Assembly (NCBI GenBank): GCA_949592205.1
Contig: CATIUR010000003.1
Location: forward strand, 85,151,001 to 85,215,000
Direction of reading: 5' to 3'
Source of the DNA: Helichrysum umbraculigerum
Lineage: Eukaryota; Streptophyta; Magnoliopsida; Asterales; Asteraceae
DNA: 64,000 bases
Below the pieces are notes generated by a model. That model was not told the DNA's origin. It worked only from the letters and a program-made list of their open reading frames with translations, and ran no database searches. The position numbers and the translations under genes are program-made. Of this stretch, positions 1 to 10,689 are shown one piece after another. The first letter of the stretch is position 1. Every line of letters begins with the position of its first letter.

Positions 1-2
1 TT

Positions 3-1763
3 CATGAAAAGAATTACACCACCCACGACCTCGAGCTAGGAGCTGTCGTTTTTGCCCTAAAAATCTGGAGACATTACCTTTACGGTACCAGATGTACAAT
101 CTTTACCGACCATAAAAGCCTTCAACACATATTCGATCAGAAGGATCTCAACATGAGGCAACGTCGATGGGTAGAGTTGCTTACCGATTACGACTGCGAA
201 CTCAAATATCATCCCGGCAAAGCAAATGTTGTTGCTGATGCCCTCAGTCGAAAAGAGCGAGTGAAACCACTTCGGGTTCGAGCCCTCAGTATGACCATTC
301 ACAACAATTTAAACATTCAAATTCTCACTACCCAACTCGAAGCCTTAAAACCCGAAAATGTCAAAGATGAGGCCTTGCGGGGCATGGACAAACAATTTGA
401 AATCAAATCTAACGGGATTAGGTATTTCTCAAACCGAATCTGGTTGCCTAAAATTGGGAACCTACGAGACTTGGTGATGGATGAAGCTCACAAGTCTAAA
501 TATTCTATCCATCCGGGATCCGATAAAATGTACCACGGTATCAAGGATTTCTACTGGTGGCCGAATATGAAAGCTGAAATCGCCACCTATGTCAGCAAGT
601 GCCTTACTTGCTCCAAAGTCAAAATCGAATATCAAAAACCTTCTGGTTTACTTCAACAACCCAGTCTTCCTGAATGGAAATGGGAACAAATTGCCATGGA
701 CTTCATAACCAAACTACCCAAATCCTCGAACGGTTGCGATTCCATTTGGGTGATCGTGGATCGTCTCACAAAGTCTGCTCACTTCCTGGCAATCAAGGAA
801 TCCGACAAAATGGAACGCCTCACCAACATTTATCTGAAGGAAATTGTGACCAAACACGGTGTTCCAATCTCAATTATCTCTGATAGAGATAGTCGTTTCA
901 CTTCACAATTTTGGCAATCACTTCAAAAATCTCTGGGTACTCGACTTGATATGAGTACCGCATACCATCCTCAAACAGACGGCCAAAGTGAACGAACCAT
1001 TCAAACACTTGAAGACATGCTACGGTCCTGCGTAGTAGACTTCGGTGTAAACTGGGAAAAACATCTACCATTGTGTGAGTTTTCGTACAACAACAGTTAT
1101 CATACCAGCATCAAAGCCGCACCCTTCGAGGCATTGTACGGTCGTAAGTGCCGGTCACCCATCTGTTGGACCGAAGTTGGGGATAGCCAACTCACAGGTC
1201 CAGAAATCATTCACGAGACGACCGAGAGAATCGTTGAAATTCAAAACAAACTCAAAGCCGCGCGTGATCGTCAGAAAAGTTATGCTGACGTGAGACGCAA
1301 AACACTCGAGTTCCAAGTTGGGGATCGAGTTCTACTCAAAGTATCGCCTTGGAAAGGCGTAATCCGATTTGGCAAACGAGGGAAGTTGAATCCCAGATAC
1401 ATTGGACCATTCGAGATCCTTGAAAAGATTGGTCCAGTGGCTTATCGATTGCAGCTGCCATCTGAACTCAGCAGCGTGCATCCCACATTTCATGTTTCAA
1501 ATCTGAAGAAGTGTCTGTCTGATGAGACACTTATCATTCCACTCGATGAAATTCGAGTTGACGAGAAACTTCACTTTGTTGAGGAACCCGCCGAGATCAT
1601 GGACCGTGAGGTCAAACAACTTAAACAAAGTCGTATTCCCATTGTCAAGGTTAGGTGGAATTCGCGGCGCGGTCCGGAATTTACCTGGGAACGGGAGGAC
1701 CAAATGCGACTCAAGTATCCTCAACTCTTCACTGATTCAACGTCAAACACAACTTCAACATAA
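3..1763 (+). CDS. Element A pol, C-terminal part: RNase H end, integrase, chromodomain-like tail
   Basis: The frame is open from base 3, with no start in the window, to TAA at 1761-1763, about 586 codons. Its first about 55 residues are the end of RNase H (HDLELGAVVFALKIWRHYLYG, then FTDHKSL). The integrase zinc-binding HHCC part follows near YSIHPGSDKMYHGIK and CLTCSK. The integrase core has all three acidic residues: D in MDFITKLP, D in SDRDSRF and E in GQSERTIQ. A GPY-type segment (GPFEILEKIGPVAYRL) follows. The tail (KVRWNSRRGPEFTWERED) resembles the chromodomain-like end of Tekay/Del chromoviruses, which in that group is thought to steer integration to chromatin. It acts in cDNA synthesis and integration. 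No stop or frameshift is seen. The ATG at 153 is internal, not the true start. Confidence 0.95.
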   Translation, partial: HEKNYTTHDLELGAVVFALKIWRHYLYGTRCTIFTDHKSLQHIFDQKDLNMRQRRWVELLTDYDCELKYHPGKANVVADALSRKERVKPLRVRALSMTIHNNLNIQILTTQLEALKPENVKDEALRGMDKQFEIKSNGIRYFSNRIWLPKIGNLRDLVMDEAHKSKYSIHPGSDKMYHGIKDFYWWPNMKAEIATYVSKCLTCSKVKIEYQKPSGLLQQPSLPEWKWEQIAMDFITKLPKSSNGCDSIWVIVDRLTKSAHFLAIKESDKMERLTNIYLKEIVTKHGVPISIISDRDSRFTSQFWQSLQKSLGTRLDMSTAYHPQTDGQSERTIQTLEDMLRSCVVDFGVNWEKHLPLCEFSYNNSYHTSIKAAPFEALYGRKCRSPICWTEVGDSQLTGPEIIHETTERIVEIQNKLKAARDRQKSYADVRRKTLEFQVGDRVLLKVSPWKGVIRFGKRGKLNPRYIGPFEILEKIGPVAYRLQLPSELSSVHPTFHVSNLKKCLSDETLIIPLDEIRVDEKLHFVEEPAEIMDREVKQLKQSRIPIVKVRWNSRRGPEFTWEREDQMRLKYPQLFTDSTSNTTST

Positions 1764-1787
1764 ATTTCGGGACGAAATTCTTCTAAC

Positions 1788-1797
1788 AGGGGGAGAA
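1788..1797 (+). promoter_or_regulatory. Polypurine tract of element A
   Basis: The purine run AGGGGGAGAA lies directly before the LTR start TGTGACA. This is the expected plus-strand primer position for reverse transcription, 24 bases after the pol stop codon. Confidence 0.8.
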
Positions 1798-2654
1798 TGT
1801 GACAACCGTCAATTTAGGACTATAATTTAGTGCCTAATAAAGTTTTAATACATGTAATTAGTTCTGTGTTAGGCTAATTAATGTATCAATTATTATATAT
1901 ATATTGTTGAATATATATCTACAATTATGCGGTTTGTTTAAATCATACGAATCTCAAATCGAATGAATTTCGATACAATAAATACGGACGTTGGTGACCA
2001 ACTTTTATTAAATAACGATTTTATGTCAAAAGTATTATTATTATAATACTTCGTATTCATTCGTACCGTACAATCAGAAAGTTACACAATTTAAAATGTA
2101 AAACGCGCAAACAAATTAACTTACCTTTTTATAATTCAAATATAACGTGATTAGTAAAATATCTAAATAAAATATGGCGTAATAAATTGTATTTTAAAAT
2201 GTTCCAATCAATATTTAAAATAATTATTTAACGTTTAAACGACGGAGCAAACGAACACCGCACGGAGCGGGAACGCGGGGCGAAAATGGGGATTTAACCA
2301 CCACTTCCACCCACTTTCTTTCATTTCTCTTTTCTCTACCTCTCTCCTCTCTTATTTCTCTCAACTAAACCAACACCAAAATCAACGAAAAACGCAAAAT
2401 AAACCTACTAAACGACCTCGGATCTTCAAGCCCCTTTTGAATAAACGACCACCACGCGACGATCTACACTCCTACCTTTCCGGAATTTCATTTCGGCGAT
2501 TTGTAAGTTTCCGACACGACTCCGAAAACTCTCATTTTTAAGTTTTATAACTTGCTAGTTGTTTGTATAACCTTGTAATGTCCTAAAATGGGTTGGGTAA
2601 AAATATTATGCCGATCGATGGCCGGAAAACGCGTTTTTGGAGTTGAAACTCCGA

Positions 2655-2935
2655 TCAGACTCCGTACGTCGCATTTGGCCTGGAGCAAATGCGACGTAGC
2701 GACCTACGTCGCACTATATCCCCAACGTCGCATATAGCGACGCAGCGACCTACGTCGCACTATAACCCCAACGTCGCACTTAGCGACGCAGACCCTTACG
2801 TCGCAGAAATCAACTACGTCGCCTATAGCGACGTCACGTACAACGTCGCATTAAATTGCGAAAGTCGCACATAGCGACGTCATGCCCAACGTCGCAGTCC
2901 GGATCTGCGACGTAGCACCCTACGTCGCACAAAAC
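2655..2935 (+). repeat. Palindromic CGTCGC/GCGACG array in LTR A
   Basis: About ten irregular repeats of the type ACGTCGCA...TAGCGACG lie back to back. Neighbouring copies form short inverted repeats around a TATA-like spacer. The block is GC- and CpG-rich inside an AT-rich LTR. It occupies the same LTR slot as the AGTGTCGC array of B and the 24-base minisatellite of C. Confidence 0.85.
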
Positions 2936-3821
2936 AGAATCTTCAAACCTCAAAATTTTGAAGTCAAAGTTACTGTTCAAAAAAAGTCAAATTTACTGTA
3001 GCAGTACTGTAGCAGTACTGTAGCAAAGTCAACATTTTAGAATTATTATTATTTCAACTAAATCACCAACGGGCCGTACACATTTTCAAATACACAATTG
3101 AATCAACTAAGTCATCGTAACTTAGATAATTTATTCAAACAAGTCGTTGTAACTTGTGTCAATTCAATCAAACAAGTCGTAGTAACTTGTAACAATACAA
3201 TCAACCAAATCGGGGTAATTTGGACATTAAGTTAGACAAACAATTTCAATGGTAGTCTTTCGAGATACCAATACAATTAATAACCATTCAAGTGTCGTGG
3301 ACACATTCAGGTTTCAAGTCTTTGGACACCAACACACTACTAATTACTTCAAGTTTAATTGCTTAACATTCCAAGACTCAGGTGAGTTTCATAGCCCCAT
3401 TTTCACTATTTTACAACTAGGGGTGTGATATTACTACTCGATTTTGTTTTACAAGTAGAACGCAAGTGCCAAACTTCAAATACTACATGAGTTTCAAGCT
3501 AATCGATTTAAAGTCCTCCATAAGCATAGTCTCTAGTATTTTATAGCGTGAATGTTAGTATATGATATCATATGGGATTGACAATCCTCATCCGGGTTAG
3601 CACGCACTAACCGGTCAAACGGATGTATTAGCATTTGGGAAGACGAGTGTTGATTAGGCACTCGTAGGAGGCATTTCAAGTTAGGTTTCCTTAAGTGGGC
3701 CTGACAAATCAAGTTAAGCTCAGACTATGTGCTCATGGACAGTATAACTTTTATTTTGCTTAATTGCATTTTAAATTCAATATAAATCTTGCGGTTCTTA
3801 CAACTACACATTGACATACAA

Positions 3822-3874
3822 ACCTGTGAGCTCACCAGCGTTTTCGCTGACCCATTTTAGTATTTATCACAGGT
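3822..3874 (+). promoter_or_regulatory. Conserved nested stem structure in LTR A
   Basis: Outer arms ACCTGTGA and TCACAGGT enclose the palindrome GTGAGCTCAC and the stem CAGCG/CGCTG. The same arrangement is present in both B LTRs and in C, although the sequence between the stems varies. It lies about 290 bases from the LTR end. An RNA role in the leader (packaging, dimerisation or regulation) is inference. Confidence 0.55.
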
Positions 3875-4165
3875 ACCCCACAGTAGGTTGGCTACACAAG
3901 CAGGAACTATTAGCTCGAGTCAGCATACATACAACTAGAGATTTGATTGCATTATTATATTTTGTAACAGTAATTATGCTTTGTAATCTCTCAATTTCAG
4001 GAATCGAGCTAATGTAACTATATTTTGATGTAAACATTTACTTTATCTATACAAGTTTAAAACGACGCATATAGTGGTCGTTCATTATATCTTATGTGCT
4101 TTGTATATTGATTAGTGACACCCAAATCAAGCTTCTGCAAATCATTAAATTTAGGGGGTGTCACA

Positions 4166-4541
4166 CAATTCAACTCCAATTTCTACATACAATTGACCAA
4201 CTAAAAGTATTACCAATGTGTTTTAACAAACTCAACCCAAAAGGCTAACATCATGACATTTGACCACATTCCTCATTTTAACAAAACATGACCATCATCA
4301 TTCAATTCATTTTCAATCCAAAACAACCTTCTCACATTTACTTACATTCAAATACCACTAATTTACTAATCGCTATTTGACATTACAAAGTCAACAATAC
4401 CATACCAACAACTATTGGAACTCCATTTCAAATCGACACATGATATAAAAAGGTAGTTTTGGACGAATTATACAAATGCCAATTCACAACGACAATTCAA
4501 AAGAATGAGAAATTCGTCTAACCATAAAGCAAGCTCCATAT
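4166..4541 (-). repeat. Fragment of old LTR 'G' (left copy of the B target flank)
   Basis: These 376 bases are nearly identical to 41711-42086. Read on the minus strand they resemble the second half of the F-type LTR: both carry GGAGCTTGCT.TATGGTTAGAC followed by GGCA(T/C)TTGTATAA. They are therefore part of an older LTR that B invaded. The last five bases, CATAT (4537-4541), are B's target-site duplication. Element A later split this flank at 4165/4166. Confidence 0.75.
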
Positions 4542-5761
4542 TGTGACACCCATCAAATTAGGACTTGTAATTTGTACCTAATCATCTGTAATACATGTAA
4601 TTAGTTCTATGTTAGGCTAATTAATGTATCAAAATATATATTGTTGAATATATACAATTATGCGATTTGATTAAATCGTACGCATCTCAAATCGAATGGA
4701 ATTCGGTTCAATGAATACGGACGTTGGTGAACAATTTTATTAAGTAATTTAACATTATTTAATAATACTATCGTATTTAAAATATTATTTTGATAATATT
4801 TCATAGTCATTTCGTATCGTACAATTAACAATTTCGCGATTAAAAAAGTTAAACGCGTAAAACAAAACAAAACAAGTTAAAGTTATATTTTATAACTCAA
4901 TTATTAAGTATTTAATGAAATACTTCGAGTATAATATTGAATAAATATTCGCATTTTAAAACTTATAATTAAACGTATCAAATAATTATTTAAACGTTTA
5001 AACGATCGGGAAAACGAATATCGCAGGGGCGCAGGGACGGGGACTGAAAGTGGAGGCTTTCACCCAAAACCCCCACCTTCCCCTTTTTCCCTCCTCATTT
5101 CACCACTCCACCTTCTCTCTCTTCTCCCTCTTTTCTCTCATCTTCTCTCTAAAAACACCCACTTCCACCGCCACCCTTCTCCGCCAAAAACCACCATCAA
5201 ACGACTTCGGATCATCTCGATTAGTTAGAGAAAAAGATTCACCGCGACACGATCTACATTTCTACCTTTTCGGATTTCTCCGGCGTTAACTCGTAAGTTT
5301 CCGACAAAACTCGAAAACACCCCGATTTCGTTTATTTTTACATAAATGTTGTTTCTATAAGCTTAAAATGTCCAAATATGGGTTGAGTAAAAGATTTGGA
5401 CCAAACGGTAACAGGAAAACTCGTTTTTGACTCGAAATCCGGCGAACAGACGTAAGTGTCGCTAGTGTGCCAAAAACAGTGCTAGCGACACTAGCTAGTG
5501 TCGCTAAGCCAAGTGTCGCCTATATAGCGACACTACTTCAGTGTCGCTGAAATACTTAAGTCAGATTTATACTAGCGACACTACCTTAGTGACGCCAAAA
5601 TTGAGAAGTGTCGCCTATAGCGACACTAATCAAGTGTCGCTAGTAAATTGAAAATCAGGAATCCAGCGACACTCACCTAGTGTCGCCTAACTAGTGCCGC
5701 CTATAGCGACACTCACCTCGCCAAACTAGTGCCGCCTATAGAGACACTCACCTAGTGTCGC
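4542..5761 (+). repeat. Element B left LTR, piece 1
   Basis: It starts TGTGACACCC right after CATAT and matches the right LTR from 42087 with a few percent differences by eye. The piece ends where D inserted, at GTCGC (5757-5761). The same position in the right LTR (43344-43348) is uninterrupted. Confidence 0.92.
5455..5761 (+). repeat. AGTGTCGC/GCGACACT palindrome array in B left LTR
   Basis: Tandem irregular units with arms AGTGTCGC and GCGACACT around a CTATA-type spacer can each form an 8-bp stem. The array resumes after D at 17476 and is present complete at about 43000-43490. One copy here reads GAGACACT instead of GCGACACT (5740-5750). That variant is a useful tag, because it reappears at 15052 next to D's right LTR. 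Confidence 0.88.
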
Positions 5762-7400
5762 TGTTGGGCCCTGATAGGTCGGTGTCATTAACGATAACTA
5801 TCCGGTTATAACAGTGGGTTTTAAATTTATAAGGCTGGGGCCTAGGGTTGCTACTATTGCTAATCTATGGGCTAGCAAAGGATAAGTATGACCTAGGATC
5901 GTTCTTCAAAGCGCGAAGAATTGAAACTAGGAGAATTTAGAGACTTTTATGAATTTAGCTAGTGCGGAAGAGAGTTGGTTTAGGTTTTGGGTTTTCTATT
6001 CTAAAATTAAACTAAATTAAATCAGAAATGGAGGTTACTTCGGGCTTTCAGCAGTTAAAGCGATTGTCTACTATGAAGTGGTTCAGGTGATATTAAAGCG
6101 TGAAGAGTTCCAATGAGGATAAGTTCATAAGTTAATGTGAGTTATTACTACAATCCTACTATCGGGCTAACGCGGAGATGTCCACAATCAGGCAAATAGA
6201 ATGTCACGTGGGTTGTAGAATATATTAAAGCATACACCGAAAGTTCTCTCAAATGCATGCCCATATTATCTAGCAGTCAATCTCGAATCCGATTCCCCAA
6301 TCTCGGTCATCATAGACGTCCGAATCATGGCACAGTTTGTTGAATAAACAATCTTGTAAACGGGTTTTACCCTCGTCGGAATAAGTTGGAAGAACTGGTC
6401 TAACCGGTCAGATAAGATGTCATCACTTATTCGTATGAATTATCAACATTACTCAAGTATGCAACAAAACAGGGGTGGTTTATATTACAAATAGAAACTT
6501 AAGTAATACGTTTGTTAATTGATTCATAACACAACTACCTTCGGTCGTTCTCGACTTCCATACGTTTGTACTTTGCCATAAGCATTTCCAGTACTATATC
6601 GAAGAATAGTCGAATAGGGGCCGTCATGTTATTTCACAATAATTAAGGCTAGGTGTATTTTACTAGTACGATAATCCTAAGGCAACAATCAAACAAGAAC
6701 ATGCAATAAGACAATCAAGACAATAGTTAAACCTAAGCATACAAGTGTATTAATTAAATCAAGGATATTCCGAAAGTTGTCTCAAAAATACCGTCTGTCT
6801 GAATTAAATCTCAATCTACCTCTATTCCCATATTCCGTGTCTCTTGGATCCTAATTTGGTCTAGAGAACACCGGCCATGCCGAGCTCAATGATTCAATCA
6901 AACATAGTATAACTAAGTGACCTATACCCTATGAGTTAGCTACGTTCATTTTTGGATAAGGTTTTAGTCACAACATGAGTTGGGTAGATAAACGATAAAG
7001 ATTCGATTCCTACATCTATTCATAATACACAACACCCGCAATCTTATAGCATACAATATAATCACATATTTAAATCTCTCCTAAACGACTATCATAGCAG
7101 ACAATTGAGTTATTTAGCTAATCATGGCAATTCTAGCATACATATTTAAATTTATTAAAGAAAGAACGAACATAATTAAATATGGAAGATAGATTAAAAC
7201 CCGATAAAGAAATACAATAACTCGTAGCTACAAATGGGTCCCGGAGCACCTCCGTACAAATCTTCCTTGATTAGTTAATTAGCTAGTCTAATTAACTAAG
7301 GAAGTATTACAATAAAGAAAGAAAAGAGTGGATGGTGAGAAAATGTATTACAAAGTGTATTGTAGATGTGTAGGTGCTTGTTACAAATGAACTCAAAGCC

Positions 7401-7410
7401 TCTATTTATA
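7401..7410 (-). promoter_or_regulatory. TATA box of D 3' LTR
   Basis: The minus strand reads TATAAATAGA. It is followed in the transcribed direction by about 1.6 kb of LTR and preceded by the GGTACC repeat units at 7471-7549. The identical box in the 5' LTR is at 16713-16722. Confidence 0.6.
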
Positions 7411-7470
7411 GGTGAGCATTGGCTCACATTAGCATCAAGTGGTGCATGTTAGAAAAAGGTAGCCAAAAGG

Positions 7471-7549
7471 GTGCACCAGGTACCGTACAACACGAAAAGT
7501 AGGCGCACCGGGTACCGTACAACACGAAAAGTAGGCGCACCAGGTACCA
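7471..7549 (-). repeat. GTGCACC/GGTACC repeat units upstream of the D TATA box
   Basis: Two and a half copies of a 32-base unit contain GCACC(A/G)GGTACCGTAC followed by AACACGAAAAGTAGG. GGTGCACC and GGTACC are palindromes. On the transcribed strand they lie about 60-140 bases upstream of TATA, an enhancer-like position. The same units are in the other LTR at about 16783-16861. Confidence 0.7.
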
Positions 7550-8110
7550 AAACGGAAACCGAGACGGGGTAGGGGAGGCCGGCGGCGGCTGGCCTGTAGC
7601 CGCCCCGTTTCGCCGTCTTTTGCTTCGTTTCTTGATTCGTGCGTGTTTTCTTCGTTATACGTCCGTTTGCGTCGATTCTTTTTTTGTTGGATTCGTAATT
7701 CAAAAACGAAGATTTTGACATAAGATAGGCCCTGAGATGAGGTCCCTAGCTCCAGATATTGCGTACGGATCATTTGAATCTTCCGCCTGGCGCGAAATCT
7801 TCATTTTTTACCCGTTTTGGTTGATTCTTCTTTTGTTGGATTCGAATTTTGAAAGCGAACATATTGGAAATAATGGATGTTGATGGAGGGCACTTTAGTC
7901 TTGAAATCTCGTTTTTATGCCTTGAATCTTCAAACGTGTGTGGAATCTTCGTTTCTCGGCCGTTTTTCTTTATTTTTATCGTGCAACCTTCGTTCTGATC
8001 TTTTTAACATATTATCACTGATTTGTGCGTTGTTTGAGTCCAAATGCTAAGTATTGCTCCAGAATGAGAGAGATATCGGTGGTAAAAACGTGACTTTTTA
8101 CGCGATATCA

Positions 8111-8140
8111 AGTATCCCACACTTAGAGTTTTGCTTGTCC
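8111..8140 (-). promoter_or_regulatory. Polypurine tract region of element D
   Basis: The minus strand reads TTGAGGACAAGC, then TAAGTGTGGGATACT, directly before the LTR start TGATATC. The same TTGAGGACAAGC plus TAAGTGTGG pair precedes the 3' LTR of E (about 35010-35041). Confidence 0.75.
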
Positions 8141-9765
8141 TCAAGCAAACCTTCAGCAAGTTGTGAAAGGCTGAAAGGGTGTCTTCATATTCCGGAGAAC
8201 TTTGATTCCTGCAGGCTTTGGTAAAAAGATTTTGGACGAGGTTCCATCCTTTTATGTTTCCCCAAACTTTTGGTTCTAGCAAGCTTTCTTTTCAATCTTC
8301 GTAATGTAAGATATACATGACTGGGGCCCTCACAGGTGGTCGCTCAATTCACTCAAGTGTATCGGGTTTCCTAACTTCTAATTCACTCAGGGGCCAGTTA
8401 TGTAGCTCCTCCGTTGTCATAAACTTGATCGAGAATCAAATCTATAATACCTAAATGAGGACGGTGCTAATTATCCCTAGACATTCGTAAGAGGGTGAAG
8501 ATGATGTATGTAGATGGTTTAATTTGGGGTTTTAATATAGCCTAAGAGTGATGACTTGTCTTTGATGTTTTAGATGATACCTCTTTTTGGATTTCTCTCT
8601 TTGAGAGCCTTCTTTTCATGGCTTTTTTCTTCTTTGAAGAACTTTTCCCTTGGCTTTAAATGATCCTTGGGTTTTTAGCTCTTTGATTTCTTTGGCAGCT
8701 TTGTTCTTGCTTTCTTTGGAGTCCTTTCATGGACGGTATTCTTTTTCCCTTGGGGATTCCTTCTAGAAGTATGTTTCTTGCAGTGATGTTGCTGACATAA
8801 CAGAAACTTAGGCTATGGCCAAGAGATGTAACGAAAGGATTGGTTCTTGAAGTGAGTATTCGAAATGAAAAGGCTAAGGCTCAACAGGTTTTCTAAATGA
8901 TCTTCAATGCCGAAAATGGACATTGGCAGGGTTATGCTTGAAAACGGGAGTTTTACGAGAGGGTTTTGTCCTAGGGAATGTCAAGATCCTCTAATTGCAC
9001 CTTCGTCACGTATGACGCTCATTTTTTTGTAATTTTGAAATGCATTCTTCGAACAAGTTCTAACTTGAGAAGGTATACAACGGCACACTCACAAACGAAA
9101 AAGTGAAGCATTTAAAGGTGAATGCTTTTATATGGCTCAAGATTCCTCACTCATTTTTGGTGGTTTTGTGCCTAGTCATGCGATTGCTTGTTTGAAACTT
9201 AGTTTGAAAGTTATCAAAAGAGTTTTGCTCGTCGTGGTCAATTTGCCAAGCCTTTTGAATTTTTGTTGACCGAAAATACCCTTTTTGGGCTTCCCATGAT
9301 TTAAAATTTTGAAAATTTTGCTGAAAATATGAGTTTTCTAAAAAGTTTATGTTGCAATACAATAGTGAATACTACTGCTATCCCACACTTAAAAGAACAT
9401 TGTCCCTAATGTTCTCTACTTCTAAGTTAGGTTAATCCCACACTTAGATTTTGAATACGGGTCAATATTTTCAAAGTTATTCTCTATTTGTGAGTAGTAA
9501 TCCCACACTTAGAGTTTTTCTTAAAATTCTTGTGTGGTTCAAGCAAAGTAAGGTTAGAAGAGACACTTCCTTGTGCTGCGTGTGATGCCACTGGATTTAA
9601 TGGACAAGGTTCAAGTGTGTGAATTCACTGGAAATGGACCAGGCTCATTAAAAATGAACTCGTTCCATAAATTTTACTTCGAATTCTGCATAGTACACAA
9701 CCTTCATAAAACACAAATGTTAACACCATTTAATACTAAACATAAATAATAATAACTAAAGGTAG
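8141..9765 (-). other. D 3' noncoding region with reiterated polypurine-like motifs
   Basis: No supported frame is present. The motif ATCCCACACTTA (minus: TAAGTGTGGGAT) of the polypurine tract recurs near 9381, 9436 and 9501. The copy at 9381 is preceded on the minus strand by an AGGGACAATGTTC stretch like that before a similar copy in E (near 34000). Possible roles are secondary plus-strand priming sites or duplicated 3' ends. Confidence 0.55.
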
Positions 9766-10428
9766 CTAATCCGTGTCAGCATAGAGCGCCTCCCAGTCGG
9801 TGAAGTCATCATCCATAAAGATCGTGTTTTCCACGATCGATGTAGGACATGCTGACTCCTCGATGGTATAGACAGGAGATGCAGCACCATCCCCTGGATC
9901 CTGGATCCAAGCGTCCAATGCAGCAGCCTCCTCCTCTAGTGGGGCCATAAAAGTGGGATGGTCCTGCGCAGTCAGGCTCCAAGATAGGAATAAATCCCAT
10001 GGTGGAATGTGCGGAGCGAGATCAGGTCCCATCTGAAAGGGGCACACAGGTGTAGAGGTAAGGCCCAGGGCAGTGTGGATCTCAGATATGGCGGTGTGCT
10101 GGACTTCAAGGGCTCTCAGTATAGACTAAGTGACAGCAGGGTCCGCAGTAGTAACCCCATGCTCGAAGATGGGTACTCTGGAGGTCCCTGCGGTCTGTCC
10201 CGCTGGTCGGTGAGATGAAGGTAACCTGGCCTGGATGGGACGTAACAGGAATGACTCCTGAACGTGCACCTCCACCAAGTCTGCCGAGATCTCAACCAAA
10301 CTAGGAGGTGGTGACTGGGATCCTCTGACAGTCCTCATGCTACTACCCGGTGATGAACTCCGGGAGTGGTGCATGGTATGCGAGCATCTCTGTCTGGGGG
10401 CTCGTGCTCTGTCTGACTGCGAACTCAT
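9766..10428 (-). pseudogene. Element D ORF3 (hypothetical, after integrase), broken by one stop
   Basis: A minus-strand frame of about 220 codons runs from ATG at 10428 to TAG, with an in-frame TAG at 10126-10128. The first half is rich in Ser, Arg and Pro (SSQSDRARAPRQ, RSSSPGSS). The second half is acidic and Pro/Trp-containing (AALDAWIQDPGD, ending FTDWEALYADTD). It sits where Athila elements carry a third, env-like frame. I see no signal peptide or membrane segment, so an envelope role is not supported. The function is unknown. Confidence 0.5.
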
Positions 10429-10551
10429 CCTGCAAAATATAAAAGGTTAATGGTCTAAGATCATTAGTCCTTCATGAGGTACTGCATAGAAAATTGGATT
10501 AGCTTAAACACAACAGTAAAAGAAAATTAATGCTAAAAACATAAGATAGGC

Positions 10552-10605
10552 TTGGGGTGCCTCCCAAGAGCGCTTTGTTTATCGAGTCTCGTAGCTTGAC
10601 TCTTC
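10552..10605 (-). promoter_or_regulatory. Conserved noncoding block after D integrase
   Basis: The minus strand contains AAACAAAGCG, then CTCTTGGGAGGCACCCCAAG. Element E has a clear counterpart at 33625-33676 in the same place, just after the integrase stop. D and E pol are diverged, so preservation here suggests a function in the RNA, for example splicing or translation of the downstream frame. That function is inference. Confidence 0.5.
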
Positions 10606-10689
10606 TACCTTTAATTGTTTGTCAGGGTGCTTTGCAACCGTGGACTTCCTCGTATGGGGGAAAGTCTTGTACGTAATGTTTTAAACGAT

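Larger units (their letters stand above)
1..4165 (+). mobile_element. Element A: 3' part of a Ty3/gypsy chromovirus-type retrotransposon
   Basis: The window opens inside the pol region of this element. In order it shows RNase H end, integrase, chromodomain-like tail, polypurine tract and a complete 3' LTR. The LTR starts TGTGACA and ends TGTCACA. The sequence right after it (from 4166, CAATTCAACT) matches 41711 onward, where the same sequence has no insertion, so 41711 is an empty-site copy and CAATT (4166-4170) is the likely target duplication. The 5' LTR, gag, protease and RT should lie left of the window. The visible coding part is intact, so A looks younger than its relative B. Confidence 0.93.
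1798..4165 (+). repeat. 3' LTR of element A
   Basis: This is a 2,368-base LTR starting TGTGACAACC and ending GGGGGTGTCACA, with TG...CA ends. Its first about 350 bases and last about 900 bases align by eye with the LTRs of B (4542, 42087) and C (57686), so A, B and C form one family group. The middle contains its own palindrome array (2655-2935). Open frames inside it (2689, 3811) differ between relatives and are not supported as genes. Confidence 0.92.
5762..8110 (-). repeat. 3' LTR of element D
   Basis: This LTR is 2,349 bases. It matches 15074-17475 closely by eye; the right copy is longer mainly because of an extra GC-rich stretch near 16905-16945. On the minus strand it begins TGATATCGCG and ends GGGCCCAACA. 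The minus-strand frames around 7435-7773 lie across the repeat units and are not genes. Confidence 0.93.

Noticed and set aside
5050..5289. 79-codon Ser/Phe/Pro-rich frame shared with 42575-42835
   Set aside because: Both lie at the same point of B's two LTRs in a CT-rich stretch; sharing follows from LTR identity, and the composition is low complexity.
7435..7773. Minus-strand frames of 112 and 90 codons in D's LTR
   Set aside because: They run through the GGTACC repeat units and beyond, and differ in the other LTR; not conserved as protein.
9766..10428. D ORF3 as an envelope gene
   Set aside because: The position fits Athila env-like frames, but no signal peptide, membrane segment or cysteine pattern is seen; kept as hypothetical.
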